From positions 1 through 38,614 of the forward strand of contig CAMBSN010000021.1 of the NCBI GenBank assembly GCA_945870505.1: a DNA stretch of 38,614 nucleotides, read 5' to 3'. Origin of the DNA: Candidatus Kuenenia stuttgartensis (GTDB lineage: Bacteria > Planctomycetota > Planctomycetia > Pirellulales > UBA1268). The notes beneath the pieces are model-generated. The model was not told the DNA's origin. It did not search any database and saw only the letters and a program-made list of their open reading frames with translations. Position 1 is the stretch's first letter. The number at the start of each line of letters is the position of its first letter. Positions 1 to 6,837 of this stretch are shown piece after piece. Made by a program: the position numbers and the translations under genes.

Positions 1-41
1 GGTTTTTTATGAGGCAAGAAAAAACCGTCAAGCCTCAAAAT

Positions 42-205
42 CCAAAATGGGACGAATCGGGCATGGGTAGGGACGAATCGGGCGCGCTTGGGACGAATCG
101 GGCAAATCTAGGGACGAATCGGCGGCGCGAGTTGCCGCTCCCCCACGCCCTCGCCCGTCCCCGCCTCTCCGTCCGGGCAGCCATCCGCGACCATTCCTGC
201 ATTGG
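42..205. repeat. Direct-repeat block, copy 1 (four units at ~21-bp spacing plus flank)
   Basis: Four copies of the core GACGAATCGG begin at 51, 72, 92 and 113, a spacing of 21, 20 and 21 bp, about two helical turns. A further ~90 bp of GC-rich sequence continues the block. The same arrangement with the same spacing recurs at 3091-3245. The spacing resembles iterons or a phased protein-binding array, but no replication or partition gene is nearby, so the role is unknown. Confidence 0.75.
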
Positions 206-380
206 CCCGGCGAGGTCCGCGCCGCCGAGCGACCACATAGGTAACACCGGACGCGCGCTAGGCGCCGCGCTAGGCGCGGCGGGATTTTGCCGCAATCACC
301 TGGCAACCCTGTCTATGGAAACGCCCGAGAAAACAAGTATCCGCCAAACGTCCGCTCGCGGGATTACCCATCTTTTCGCA
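206..380. other. Gene-free stretch
   Basis: No credible coding sequence is seen. A tandem pair of the 11-mer GCGCTAGGCGC lies at 255-265 and 267-277. The open frames crossing this stretch also run through the tRNA remnant and the direct-repeat block, which argues that they are not genes. Confidence 0.5.
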
Positions 381-422
381 CTGAAAATCCATGTGTCGCC
401 GGTTCGATTCCGGCCCTGTCCA
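381..422 (+). pseudogene. 3' half of a tRNA-Phe (candidate attachment-site remnant)
   Basis: The segment reads as an exact tRNA 3' half. It has an anticodon loop CTGAAAA (anticodon GAA, Phe), a 3' anticodon stem TCCAT, a variable loop GTGTC, a perfect T stem GCCGG/CCGGC around the loop TTCGATT, a 7-nt acceptor strand CCTGTCC and discriminator A. The matching 5' acceptor strand GGACAGG, the D arm and the 5' anticodon stem ATGGA are absent upstream, so this is not a complete gene. Half-tRNAs that begin at the anticodon loop are the usual trace left by tRNA-targeting integrases. No integrase is visible in the window. Confidence 0.8.
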
Positions 423-456
423 CTGATGGGAAGGTCGATCCCGCCGGGAAAACGGG

Positions 457-762
457 TCACGCTGCCCGATAGATGCAGATGCCGACCCGGTCGATGTGAT
501 CCCGCAGCGGCTGGTGGCGTATCCGGGCGATGGGCTGCACCTCGAACCTGTAGGGGAGCGGGAGTTCGTCGAGTTCGCCCGCAATCGCTTTGGCCTGGAG
601 CGGCGTGAGGTCTCCGCGAACTGCGAGATCAACGTCCGATCGGTCGCTGGCAGTGCCCTTGGCACGAGATCCGAAGAGCGTCACGGAGGAAACTTCCGGA
701 TGACGGCGAAACACGTCGCTCACCATGGCGATCTCGAACTCGGCAAGCTGCGGCCGGTTCAT
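457..762 (-). CDS. MNT-type nucleotidyltransferase (toxin-antitoxin style)
   Basis: This 101-residue protein has the minimal nucleotidyltransferase core: GSRAKG about residue 31, then SDVDLAV, giving the GSx10DxD metal- and NTP-binding signature of the MNT family. In characterised HEPN/MNT pairs the MNT protein is the antitoxin and adenylylates the HEPN toxin. The ATG at 762 is preferred over the longer frame because it overlaps the upstream gene's TGA as ATGA and has an AGGAGG ribosome-binding site at 768-773. The gene is the second of a translationally coupled pair. The core looks intact. The tRNA-Phe remnant begins only 35 bp beyond its stop, suggesting it travelled with an integrated element. 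Confidence 0.85.
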   Translation of the reverse strand: MNRPQLAEFEIAMVSDVFRRHPEVSSVTLFGSRAKGTASDRSDVDLAVRGDLTPLQAKAIAGELDELPLPYRFEVQPIARIRHQPLRDHIDRVGICIYRAA

Positions 763-1013
763 GCGATCCTCCTGCTCTCGAGCAGATCGCGCACCTGCCC
801 GAAGGCGGTCAGCACGACCCTGCTCTCCTCCAGATAGTCCTTGATCGTTTTCCATGCCAGTTCCAAGGTGTATTCGAAACGCTGGACGACTCCCTCCTTT
901 TCCAGTTGGTTGAGCGCAGCAGGCCCGTTCGCCAGTGCCTCGCGCAGCAGGCCGAGGGCACGGTCAAAGTTATCGAACCGCTGCTGCCAGCGAATGTCGG
1001 GGTTTCGGTTCAT
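759..1013 (-). CDS. Short HEPN-like nucleotidyltransferase substrate-binding protein (HI0074 type)
   Basis: This 84-residue protein begins with the helical pattern typical of HI0074/TIGR01987 partners of MNT enzymes: a run around RFDNFDRAL (residues 12-20), LEKEGVVQRFEYTLELAWKT (38-57) and KDYLEE (58-63). Family members are usually about 130-145 residues long, and the second half carries the RN..H motif. Here the protein stops after FGQVRDLLESRRIA, so that half and the motif are missing. The ATG at 1013 was chosen because the family-like sequence starts there; the extension to 1295 runs through a PEP-CTERM fossil and IS debris. It overlaps the MNT start by four bases. It could be a degraded toxin, a neutralised remnant or a minimal partner. 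Confidence 0.7.
   Translation of the reverse strand: MNRNPDIRWQQRFDNFDRALGLLREALANGPAALNQLEKEGVVQRFEYTLELAWKTIKDYLEESRVVLTAFGQVRDLLESRRIA
768..773 (-). promoter_or_regulatory. Strong ribosome-binding site for the MNT gene
   Basis: AGGAGG on the minus strand, five bases before the ATG at 762 and inside the 3' end of the HEPN-like gene. It decides the MNT start and indicates coupled translation of the pair. Confidence 0.7.
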
Positions 1014-1158
1014 GAGTGGTGCTCGAAAAGTATTGTATCGACGGGCCCCGATTGTCCTTTCACAGCGGACGGAAAAACAGCGCGAATCGCGGACGGGAGC
1101 GATTTGCCGAAACTCGCCCCCGTCCTGATTTCCCCGCTTCCGCTCCCGAGCACCGCTG
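1014..1158. other. Gene-free stretch upstream of the HEPN/MNT pair
   Basis: I see no gene here. It would hold the promoter of the minus-strand HEPN/MNT pair, but I could not pick out convincing -35 and -10 boxes. Confidence 0.4.
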
Positions 1159-1250
1159 TCAGCGTGCGCGACGACGGCGAAACACGACAGAGCCGCCGCA
1201 GGCGATGCCGGCGAGGGCCATGGCATACGGCGAGGGGCTCGGGGACGGCA
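1159..1250 (-). pseudogene. PEP-CTERM tail fossil with frameshift
   Basis: Read on the minus strand, one frame gives AAVPEPLAV. A second frame, shifted by one base, gives SPYAMALAGIACGGSVVF followed by an Arg-rich end and TGA at 1159-1161. Together they reconstruct a PEP-CTERM sorting tail broken by one extra C in the CCCC run. The DNA aligns with the tail of the intact gene at 2597-3007. No upstream body survives, because IS3-like end sequence starts directly at 1251. This is a remnant of a gene for a sorted or exported protein. Confidence 0.6.
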
Positions 1251-1311
1251 GCGATCCCTTGGCAGGGCAACCCTGATGATTGAAACCGGTTTCATTCATG
1301 GGGGGAGGTCA
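1251..1311 (+). mobile_element. IS3-family right-end fragment (copy 1)
   Basis: The segment aligns with 3369-3429, both starting GCGATCCCTTGG and ending in a TTC-rich block plus a terminal GGGGGGAGGTCA (1300-1311). The complement of that end, TGACCTCCCCCC, resembles the terminal inverted repeat of an IS3-family subgroup. No transposase remains. It abuts the PEP-CTERM fossil. Confidence 0.5.
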
Positions 1312-1353
1312 ATTCCTCCCCACCGAGGCTGGCGAGCAGGTTCAGCAGAAACG

Positions 1354-2454
1354 CTAGTCGTTCGACCTTGCCGCAGCGGGTTCTGCGAGCAGTTCTTCAA
1401 TTCGCTCCCGCATCCACTGATCCCCTGTCGCCCCCTGCCACTTCAGCTCGCCGGGCCAGAAATGCCGGAGATAGCCGCGTTTATCAACCAGATAGACAGA
1501 CGGCCACATGGAGTTTCCCCACGCGTTCCAGTTGGCCTTCGTGCTGTCGATGAGAACCGGGAATTGAAAGCCTGCACGATCGGCCTTCGCTTTCACGGCC
1601 GCGGATTCTTGTTCAGCAGTTGTCTCCGGCGTGTGAATCCCAAGGATCACCACGTCTTTGTCTCGGAACCGTTCCTGCCAGTCGAGATACACCGGGTAGT
1701 TGTTGATGCAGTTGGAGCAGCCGAAGGCATAGAAATGCACAACGACCACCTTGCCGGCCAGAGCTTTGATCGTGAGCGGTGCGGAATTCAACCAGTCGCC
1801 GGACTCGACCAGTTCGGGGGCATTGAACGCAGGCCGGCCGAGTGTGGTCAGGTCAAAATCTCGGCCCAATGTCTTCTTCCAGATTGAGCGCTGGGCCGAT
1901 GTGAGAACGTCGGCGACTTTTCGCAGTTCATCTCGCTTGAGTTCCGCGTACTCTCTCTCCAGAGGCTCGCGGGGCTCTCCGTTCCCGACGCGCTTTTCGA
2001 GATCCCTGGTTGCCGCCAGCGTTTCTGAGATCACCTGCTCAAGCCGCTCTTTCTGCTGCGGCTTGTAGTTCATCCGTTTCATCATCCCGGCCTGCAGGAG
2101 CGCCGTAGTTCCCTGCTGTCTGGTCTGGAGCTCTGTGAGCCGGCGGAACTGTGGCTCTGATAGCAGGGCCTCAAGGCGAGATGTCGCGTCGGCCAGAATT
2201 TCGGCAGCGGCGTTCGCTGCTTCGTCGGTCGGTTTGTTGCGAAGCGGGAAGAACTTTGCGTCCAGTTCATCCAGCAGGCCGCGAAACTGCTCGCGCTGGG
2301 TGGGCGTCAGCGCGAGTTCCTGCACGACAGCGGGTTCGTGAAGAAGGCTCCAAACAGGGTCGGCGCCCCAAAACGGGTCTGCCGCAGCGCTTCGGCTCAC
2401 ACCAGTGACGAGCCCCGCAAGAAGAGCGAGCGTGGCGATCCCGAGACAGCGCAT
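1354..2454 (-). CDS. Exported thioredoxin-like (TlpA/redoxin) protein with helical LTxxQ region
   Basis: The 366-residue protein has a signal peptide (about 1-25, ending SAAA). Residues 35-200 are a charged helical region containing LTPTQ (49-53) and LTSAQ (184-188), similar to the LTxxQ motifs of Spy/CpxP-type periplasmic proteins. Residues 205-350 form a thioredoxin fold with the active-site motif CSNC (246-249) after VVVHFYAFG and the cis-proline in WPSV (P318). It is expected to act as a thiol-disulfide oxidoreductase or reductant outside the cytoplasmic membrane. The ATG at 2454 has GTGAGG upstream and a good signal peptide. The neighbours are fossils, so context gives no substrate. The coupling of a chaperone-like helical region to the redox domain suggests a protein-folding role. 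Confidence 0.88.
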   Translation of the reverse strand: MRCLGIATLALLAGLVTGVSRSAAADPFWGADPVWSLLHEPAVVQELALTPTQREQFRGLLDELDAKFFPLRNKPTDEAANAAAEILADATSRLEALLSEPQFRRLTELQTRQQGTTALLQAGMMKRMNYKPQQKERLEQVISETLAATRDLEKRVGNGEPREPLEREYAELKRDELRKVADVLTSAQRSIWKKTLGRDFDLTTLGRPAFNAPELVESGDWLNSAPLTIKALAGKVVVVHFYAFGCSNCINNYPVYLDWQERFRDKDVVILGIHTPETTAEQESAAVKAKADRAGFQFPVLIDSTKANWNAWGNSMWPSVYLVDKRGYLRHFWPGELKWQGATGDQWMRERIEELLAEPAAARSND

Positions 2455-2596
2455 GTGCAGGCCTCACGAAACGTCGAAGCGAGGCGCCAGCATAGCAATC
2501 CCCATCCCCTCACTGCCCCACCTCGAGGCAGGGTTTTGTGGGTGATGCCAGTGAATCAACCCCCACTCGCGCTCTCATCACGTTGGCTGGTGCGTG

Positions 2597-3007
2597 TCAG
2601 GCCCGCTTGCGATGGCGGAACAGCGAGTAGCCGCCGCAGGCCAGACCGGCGAGGGTCATGGCGCAGGTGGAGGGCTCAGGGACGGCAATCGGAGCGGCGA
2701 GACGAAAGCCGATCTCTGGGCTTTCCTCCGACTTGCCCTGGCTCCAAGAGAATCTCGACTCAGACGACGACACCCCGCCGAGAGCACCGCTCGTGTAAGA
2801 ACCGCCTCGCTGCCCGATCGTCACGTCGTACTTGCCGATCTGGTAGTCGTAGCCCACGGCACCAAAACCGCTCGTGTGGTTGGCGTTGCCGGCGTTCCCG
2901 ACTGGCACGAGGTCATACGTGATGGCGTGAGCGGAACCAGCCAGCGAACCAAGCAGGGCCGCGACGCCGACGGAAAAGACAACGCGGGACAGACGGGGGA
3001 AAGACAT
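2597..3007 (-). CDS. Miniature PEP-CTERM protein derived from an SUMF1/FGE-like gene
   Basis: This 136-residue protein has a signal peptide (to SAHA), an N-terminal segment with VGNAGNAN and YDYQIGKYDVTIGQ, then RGGSYTS, EIGFRLAAP and a complete PEP-CTERM tail (VPEPSTCA, hydrophobic helix, RHRKRA). The two inner segments match opposite ends of the formylglycine-generating-enzyme-like (SUMF1) PEP-CTERM proteins common in planctomycetes, where the 'GKYEVTIGQY' strand and the 'RGGSW...GFRLAS' end are normally separated by roughly 150-200 residues. Here they are fused in frame at GQ/RGG, so the central domain appears deleted. The ATG at 3007 is preferred to the upstream TTG at 3016. The secretion and sorting signals remain intact, but the catalytic-type fold cannot form. 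Confidence 0.75.
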   Translation of the reverse strand: MSFPRLSRVVFSVGVAALLGSLAGSAHAITYDLVPVGNAGNANHTSGFGAVGYDYQIGKYDVTIGQRGGSYTSGALGGVSSSESRFSWSQGKSEESPEIGFRLAAPIAVPEPSTCAMTLAGLACGGYSLFRHRKRA

Positions 3008-3090
3008 CGCGAGCAACTTTCTGTTGGGCGGGAGCGAACGACTTGCGTGAGTCGTTCTAAAGCCACATCACTCGCCAGTGGCCACACAAA

Positions 3091-3245
3091 CCAAAAATGT
3101 GACGAATCGGGCATGGGCAGGGACGAGTCGGGCGCGCTTGGGACGAATCGGGCAAAAGTAGGGACGAATCAGCGGCGCAAGGCGCCGCTACTCCACTCCC
3201 TCGCCCATCCCCACCACGCCCTACGGGCAGTCATAGTGCTCATCG
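3091..3245. repeat. Direct-repeat block, copy 2
   Basis: Four units begin at 3101, 3122, 3142 and 3163 (GACGAATCGG, one with GACGAGTCGG), with the same 21/20/21-bp spacing as at 51-113, followed by a similar GC-rich flank. Both copies are in the same orientation and enclose about 3.05 kb containing the tRNA-Phe half, the HEPN/MNT pair and the thioredoxin-like gene. Confidence 0.75.
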
Positions 3246-3429
3246 GTCGCTGGCGGAAGGCCCACAATGCCGTTCGCCAGCACAGCTCGCTGGGGTATCG
3301 ACCCCCGGCTCCAGAGTCGCGTCGCTCTTGTCCGCTCGGTTTTGCTACGCCTCACCAAGCGGACAGGGGCGATCCCTTGGTAGGACTACACTGGTGGTAG
3401 ACACTCGTTCCATTCACGGGGGCAGGTCA
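3239..3429 (+). mobile_element. IS3-family transposase C-terminal fragment and right end
   Basis: Translation of 3239-3400 gives AHNAVRQHSSLGYRPPAPES, the highly conserved C-terminus of IS3-family OrfB integrase-type transposases (normally (Y/H)N..RPHSSLGYRPPA.E), then a stop at 3400. The sequence runs to GGGGGCAGGTCA at 3418-3429, which fits the IS right terminal repeat. The catalytic DDE region and the left end are missing, so the element is dead. The second direct-repeat block joins directly to its left side. Confidence 0.75.
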
Positions 3430-3452
3430 GGCAGGCGTTCCGGAAACCGCTT

Positions 3453-3659
3453 TTGGGGCCCGGGAGACGGCAGCACGTGGCTCACGTGCCGCTCATCAGC
3501 TTGGAAATGGTGGCGGAAGTGCCATTGGCCGGGCTATTCTTCGTTGCGGTGCCCGAGCCTTCAGCGTGGGTGATGCCCCTCGCCGGCTTGGCCTGCGGCT
3601 GCTGGATGCTCGGACGGCAAAAGCCGGCTGGCGGACCGCGTCGGTCATCTCTTTCGTGA
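3453..3659 (+). pseudogene. Orphan PEP-CTERM tail
   Basis: The frame contains VAVPEPSAWVMPLAGLACG followed by a short basic end (GRQKPAGGPRR) and a stop at 3659, a full PEP-CTERM sorting domain. There is no signal peptide or protein body upstream. The IS3 right end stops only 24 bp before the frame opens, so the 5' part was probably removed with the insertion. It lies just upstream of an intact PEP-CTERM gene on the same strand. Confidence 0.6.
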
Positions 3660-3670
3660 GGTTCGTCTGC

Positions 3671-5362
3671 ATGGTCTCTGTGCCGAGATTCCGCGGGTTG
3701 TGGCTCGCGTGCCTGCTGCTGCCGCTTGTCACCTCGGCCCGTGCCCAAGATCAGACGGTCACGGGCACCGGGGCGGCTGGCTTTTCCCCGGTCACGAACT
3801 GGTCCGCAGGCAGCCGTGGATACCAGATCACGCTGCAGAGCCACACGTGGTCCGACCCGGCCAACCCTCTCCCCGGGCTGCAATCCTTCGCCTCGGCCGT
3901 CTACGACAACGAATGGGTGATGGTCGCGGGCCGCACCAACGGAATGCACGATTTCACGAACAGCGGCGAGGCGAATTTTCCTCCCAACCGGCAGAACGTT
4001 GACGTGTACGTGGTCAATCCGGTCACACAGCAGACGTGGCGCCGATCGCTCGCCGACGGCACGAGCCTCTCGCTCGATCAGCTCAGCGGGCTTTCCGCCA
4101 CCAACACCCAATCGTTCCAACGCGGCGACGGTTTCTTCGTCGCTGGCGGCTACGGGGCGATCCTGACCTCCGCGTCTTACAGCTCCATCACCGGTTCCAC
4201 GACCATCGTTTCCAGTGGCTCGTTCGTGACCCACAACTCGCTCACCGCGATCCACCTGCCGGAGCTGGTCGGCTGGGTCAAAAGCGGCACAGCGGCCGTG
4301 CCCACGAGTCTGCCCGCGAGCGCCGTCACCCAGATTTCCGGTGCGAACGATTTCTTCGCCGTCTCGGGCGGGGAGACCTTGAGAACGGCGAACGACCAGG
4401 TGCACCTGGTCTTCGGCCAGAACTTCCAAGGACCTTACACCGGCTCCTCCACCGGTATCTACACGTCCCAGGTCCGCAGCTTCACGGTGGACTACACGCC
4501 TAGCAGTGAAGGAGGCTCTTCCACGCTCTCGTACACCCCGATGAGCACGTCTCCGGAGCCGGGCGACGCCACGCTGTTTCGGCGCCGCGATCTCAACGTC
4601 GTGCCCAGCATCCGCCGCGATCCGAACGACCCCGCCGCCGTGCAGGAAGGCATGACCGCCTACGCGGGCGTGTTCACCGGCCCTGCGATCGCCACGGGAA
4701 CGGGCACAGTATCTTCCGCCGGCAACGGTGTGTGGACGCTGCCGGTGGAGATTTCGGCGACCGGAGCGCCCACCATGGTGGGCACCACGTCGACGGCCAG
4801 CAGTTTCGTGCAACCCATGAACCAATACTCATCGGCGAATCTGAGCGTGTATTCCGGCAGCACGGGCGACTTCACGACGTTCATGTTCGGCGGCATCACG
4901 GCCAACGCCTACGACCCGCAGTCCGCCGCGCTGACCTATCAAGCGGAGTATCCCTTCACCAACCAGATCACCGCCGTGACTCGCGATCTCGCCGGCACCT
5001 ACAGTCAGCAGTACGTGGGCGAATACCCTTTCACGCCGATCGTATCCGGAACCCGCACCTTCTCGCTGTATGGCGCGGAGGCGAAGTTCTTCCCCGGCCC
5101 CGGCCTGCCGGCGAACGCGATGTTTCAGAACGGCGTGTTCAAGCTCGACGAACTGCTGGCCTTGGGGAGCGGCACGATTGGCTACATCTTCGGCGGGATC
5201 GTCTCCAGTGCTCCCAACACCAGTTCCCGGCTCGACAGCACGGCGTCCCCGGAAATCTTCTCCGTGATCATCGCGCCCGTCCCGGAACCGTGCACCTGCG
5301 TGATCGCCCTCGCGGGCCTCGCCGGCGGCTACTCGCTCTTCCGCCGTCGCCGTGTTCGCTGA
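3671..5362 (+). CDS. PEP-CTERM protein with kelch-like repeats
   Basis: The 563-residue protein has a signal peptide (basic MVSVPRFRG, hydrophobic core, SARAQ at about 22-26) and a C-terminal PEP-CTERM domain (PVPEPCTCV, hydrophobic helix, RRRRVR). The body has spaced segments such as EWVMVAG (81-87), VDVYVVNP..QQTWRR (110-125), FFVAGGYG, FMFGGI and GYIFGGI. This pattern resembles kelch or beta-propeller blades. PEP-CTERM proteins are exported and processed by an exosortase; none is encoded here. The ATG at 3671 is preferred because the signal peptide starts there; the 35-residue extension to 3566 reads through the orphan PEP-CTERM tail in another frame. The function is unknown, possibly an adhesive or extracellular-matrix protein. 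Confidence 0.87.
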   Translation: MVSVPRFRGLWLACLLLPLVTSARAQDQTVTGTGAAGFSPVTNWSAGSRGYQITLQSHTWSDPANPLPGLQSFASAVYDNEWVMVAGRTNGMHDFTNSGEANFPPNRQNVDVYVVNPVTQQTWRRSLADGTSLSLDQLSGLSATNTQSFQRGDGFFVAGGYGAILTSASYSSITGSTTIVSSGSFVTHNSLTAIHLPELVGWVKSGTAAVPTSLPASAVTQISGANDFFAVSGGETLRTANDQVHLVFGQNFQGPYTGSSTGIYTSQVRSFTVDYTPSSEGGSSTLSYTPMSTSPEPGDATLFRRRDLNVVPSIRRDPNDPAAVQEGMTAYAGVFTGPAIATGTGTVSSAGNGVWTLPVEISATGAPTMVGTTSTASSFVQPMNQYSSANLSVYSGSTGDFTTFMFGGITANAYDPQSAALTYQAEYPFTNQITAVTRDLAGTYSQQYVGEYPFTPIVSGTRTFSLYGAEAKFFPGPGLPANAMFQNGVFKLDELLALGSGTIGYIFGGIVSSAPNTSSRLDSTASPEIFSVIIAPVPEPCTCVIALAGLAGGYSLFRRRRVR

Positions 5363-5555
5363 CCTGAGCCCTACGCAGCGATCGTGATCTCACGCTGGGC
5401 AGGTCAATCACGGTCGCCCAGTTGACGGCCGCGTTCATTGAGCGATCGTCTGCGAAGCCTACCGACCCCTCCCCAGTTTCTGTATCAGTGTTCATGAGAG
5501 AGTAGGGGAACAGTCCGCGACTCGCTCGGCCTCATCGGCCCACCCAGAAACACCA

Positions 5556-5587
5556 CCGGGCAGAGCATCGTGCGATGCCCTGCCCGG
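5556..5587. terminator. Hairpin between convergent PEP-CTERM genes
   Basis: A 14-bp inverted repeat, CCGGGCAGAGCATC / GATGCCCTGCCCGG, with one mismatch and a GTGC loop. It lies between the stops at 5362 (+) and 5615 (-). No T-run follows on either strand, so a bidirectional terminator role is likely but not certain. Confidence 0.55.
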
Positions 5588-5614
5588 CATGAGATTACGA
5601 GTGCCGCGAAGGGC

Positions 5615-6283
5615 TCAGGTCGCGATCTTCGCCGACCGCCTTCTCCGCACGTACGCCACCCCGCCACAACTTACGGCAATGCCAGCCAGCGCGAGTGAAC
5701 TCGGCTCTGGTAGCTGCACGGCCGTATTGGAAACTCCGAGGATAGAGCCCGAGAAGCTGGCCTCGATCGTGTCGCGCACCCAGATCGTCTGGATCGCCGG
5801 CAGGCTCACGGTCGAGCCCGAACTCGAGTTGATCAAGCTCAACGACCACGTGCCGGAGCCGGGTGCCGTGCCCGTGTTAAAAGCCGCAAACGTGTCGAAG
5901 ATATCTTTGGTGACCGTCGTGATGGTGCCTGTCGAGTTCACGCTGAGCGCCATGGACTCAAAGTAGTTATCCGTGCTCGTGATCAGGATCTCATACCCAA
6001 AGCTCAGCGTAAACGGACCGATCTTGTCGCTGAGCCCGTTGACGGTCAGCGAGTGGGAGTCTAGCGGGATGTTCGACGAGATCGTGAAGAGCTCAAGATT
6101 GTCCCAACTCCTGCTCTGCGTGAGGTACGTGAACTGCTTGTCGCCCGAGGTCTGAACCGGATTCGCTGCCCAGTCGGAAATGGTGCCGATGAACGTGGAT
6201 TGGGCAGAGGCGGCTCCCGCAAGGAGCACAATAGACGACAGGCTCGCGGCCACGATGTGCCGAATGGACTTGGTGCGATTCAT
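5615..6283 (-). CDS. Small PEP-CTERM exported protein
   Basis: The 222-residue protein has a clear signal peptide (MNRTKSIRH, hydrophobic core, AASAQ at about 24-28). Its body is beta-rich and Ser/Thr-rich, without a family I recognise. The C-terminus is a PEP-CTERM domain (QLPEPSSLALAGIAV, then YVRRRRSAK). The ATG at 6283 is preceded by GTGAGG at a normal distance. Its body does not resemble those of the other two PEP-CTERM proteins in the window, which share mainly the sorting tail. It is probably a surface or matrix protein. It is convergent with the kelch-like gene across the hairpin at 5556-5587. Confidence 0.85.
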   Translation of the reverse strand: MNRTKSIRHIVAASLSSIVLLAGAASAQSTFIGTISDWAANPVQTSGDKQFTYLTQSRSWDNLELFTISSNIPLDSHSLTVNGLSDKIGPFTLSFGYEILITSTDNYFESMALSVNSTGTITTVTKDIFDTFAAFNTGTAPGSGTWSLSLINSSSGSTVSLPAIQTIWVRDTIEASFSGSILGVSNTAVQLPEPSSLALAGIAVSCGGVAYVRRRRSAKIAT

Positions 6284-6837
6284 GGTGGTTCCTCACTGGG
6301 GTATGGAGCGGCAGCAGCTCCGGCACTCAGGCGAGCGCCGGAAAACAACAGGCCGTCATAGGACGCGACGCTCATAGCCGTTCGCGTGAACGCGTTCAGC
6401 CACCCCGAGCGACGCCCAGGACAGATCCGGAAAGAGCCGAACCCATCCTTCTCGTGTTTCGAGAACAGGCCCCGGTGCCGGCATGCACATCGAATGACGT
6501 GCGTTGCCTGCCCCGGTGCCGTGCTTCACTCTTGTCGCCGCTTCTTCGCGAGGCAATACGGCTGGTCGTAGACTCTACGTTTCGATACGGAACAGCTCTC
6601 TATGAGCCAGTGGACACGTGGCGGAAGGTGCCACGACCCCACGCCCGCGCCCGCCACGCCCTCGGGGCAGCCCTCCGCGACTTGCTCGGCCTCATCGGCC
6701 CCGCGTTGAGACGCGGGGCAGGGCGGGATGAACCGCAGGTTACCCACCCGCGGCTCCTTGAACGCCCCCATCGCTCGCGGGATTGGGCTTCGTAGAGCCG
6801 CAGGAAGCGTAACTCCGTGAGGCGTGTGGCGACGCCG
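6284..6837. other. 554-bp gene-free stretch with repeat fragments
   Basis: No convincing gene is present. At 6613-6701 the sequence resembles the flank of the direct-repeat blocks. A 28-nt stretch at 6674-6701 repeats 5514-5541 with one mismatch. A perfect 8-bp hairpin, CCCCGCGT/ACGCGGGG with loop TGAG, lies at 6699-6718, and the 12-mer GCCCCGGTGCCG occurs twice near 6471 and 6511. The 81-codon minus-strand frame at 6526-6771 runs through these repeats and is not accepted as a gene. Confidence 0.5.

Noticed and set aside
1-26. Inverted repeat GGTTTTTT / AAAAAACC at the window edge
   Set aside because: It may be a terminator hairpin of a gene to the left or the end of a larger repeat, but the sequence is cut off and neither can be shown.
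381-422. A complete tRNA-Phe gene
   Set aside because: The 5' acceptor strand, D arm and 5' anticodon stem are not found in the preceding 80 bases; only the 3' half is regular.
9-608. Plus-strand frame of 199 codons at the left edge
   Set aside because: It runs through the direct-repeat block, the tRNA-Phe half and the antisense of the MNT gene, so it cannot be a real protein.
3482-4825. Minus-strand frame of 447 codons opposite the kelch-like PEP-CTERM gene
   Set aside because: The plus strand has a signal peptide and PEP-CTERM tail; the minus translation is Arg/His/Gly-rich without motifs.
6526-6771. Minus-strand frame of 81 codons between the PEP-CTERM and DUF1571 genes
   Set aside because: Its translation is made of dispersed-repeat sequence (it crosses the 28-nt repeat and the 6699-6718 hairpin) and has no family features.
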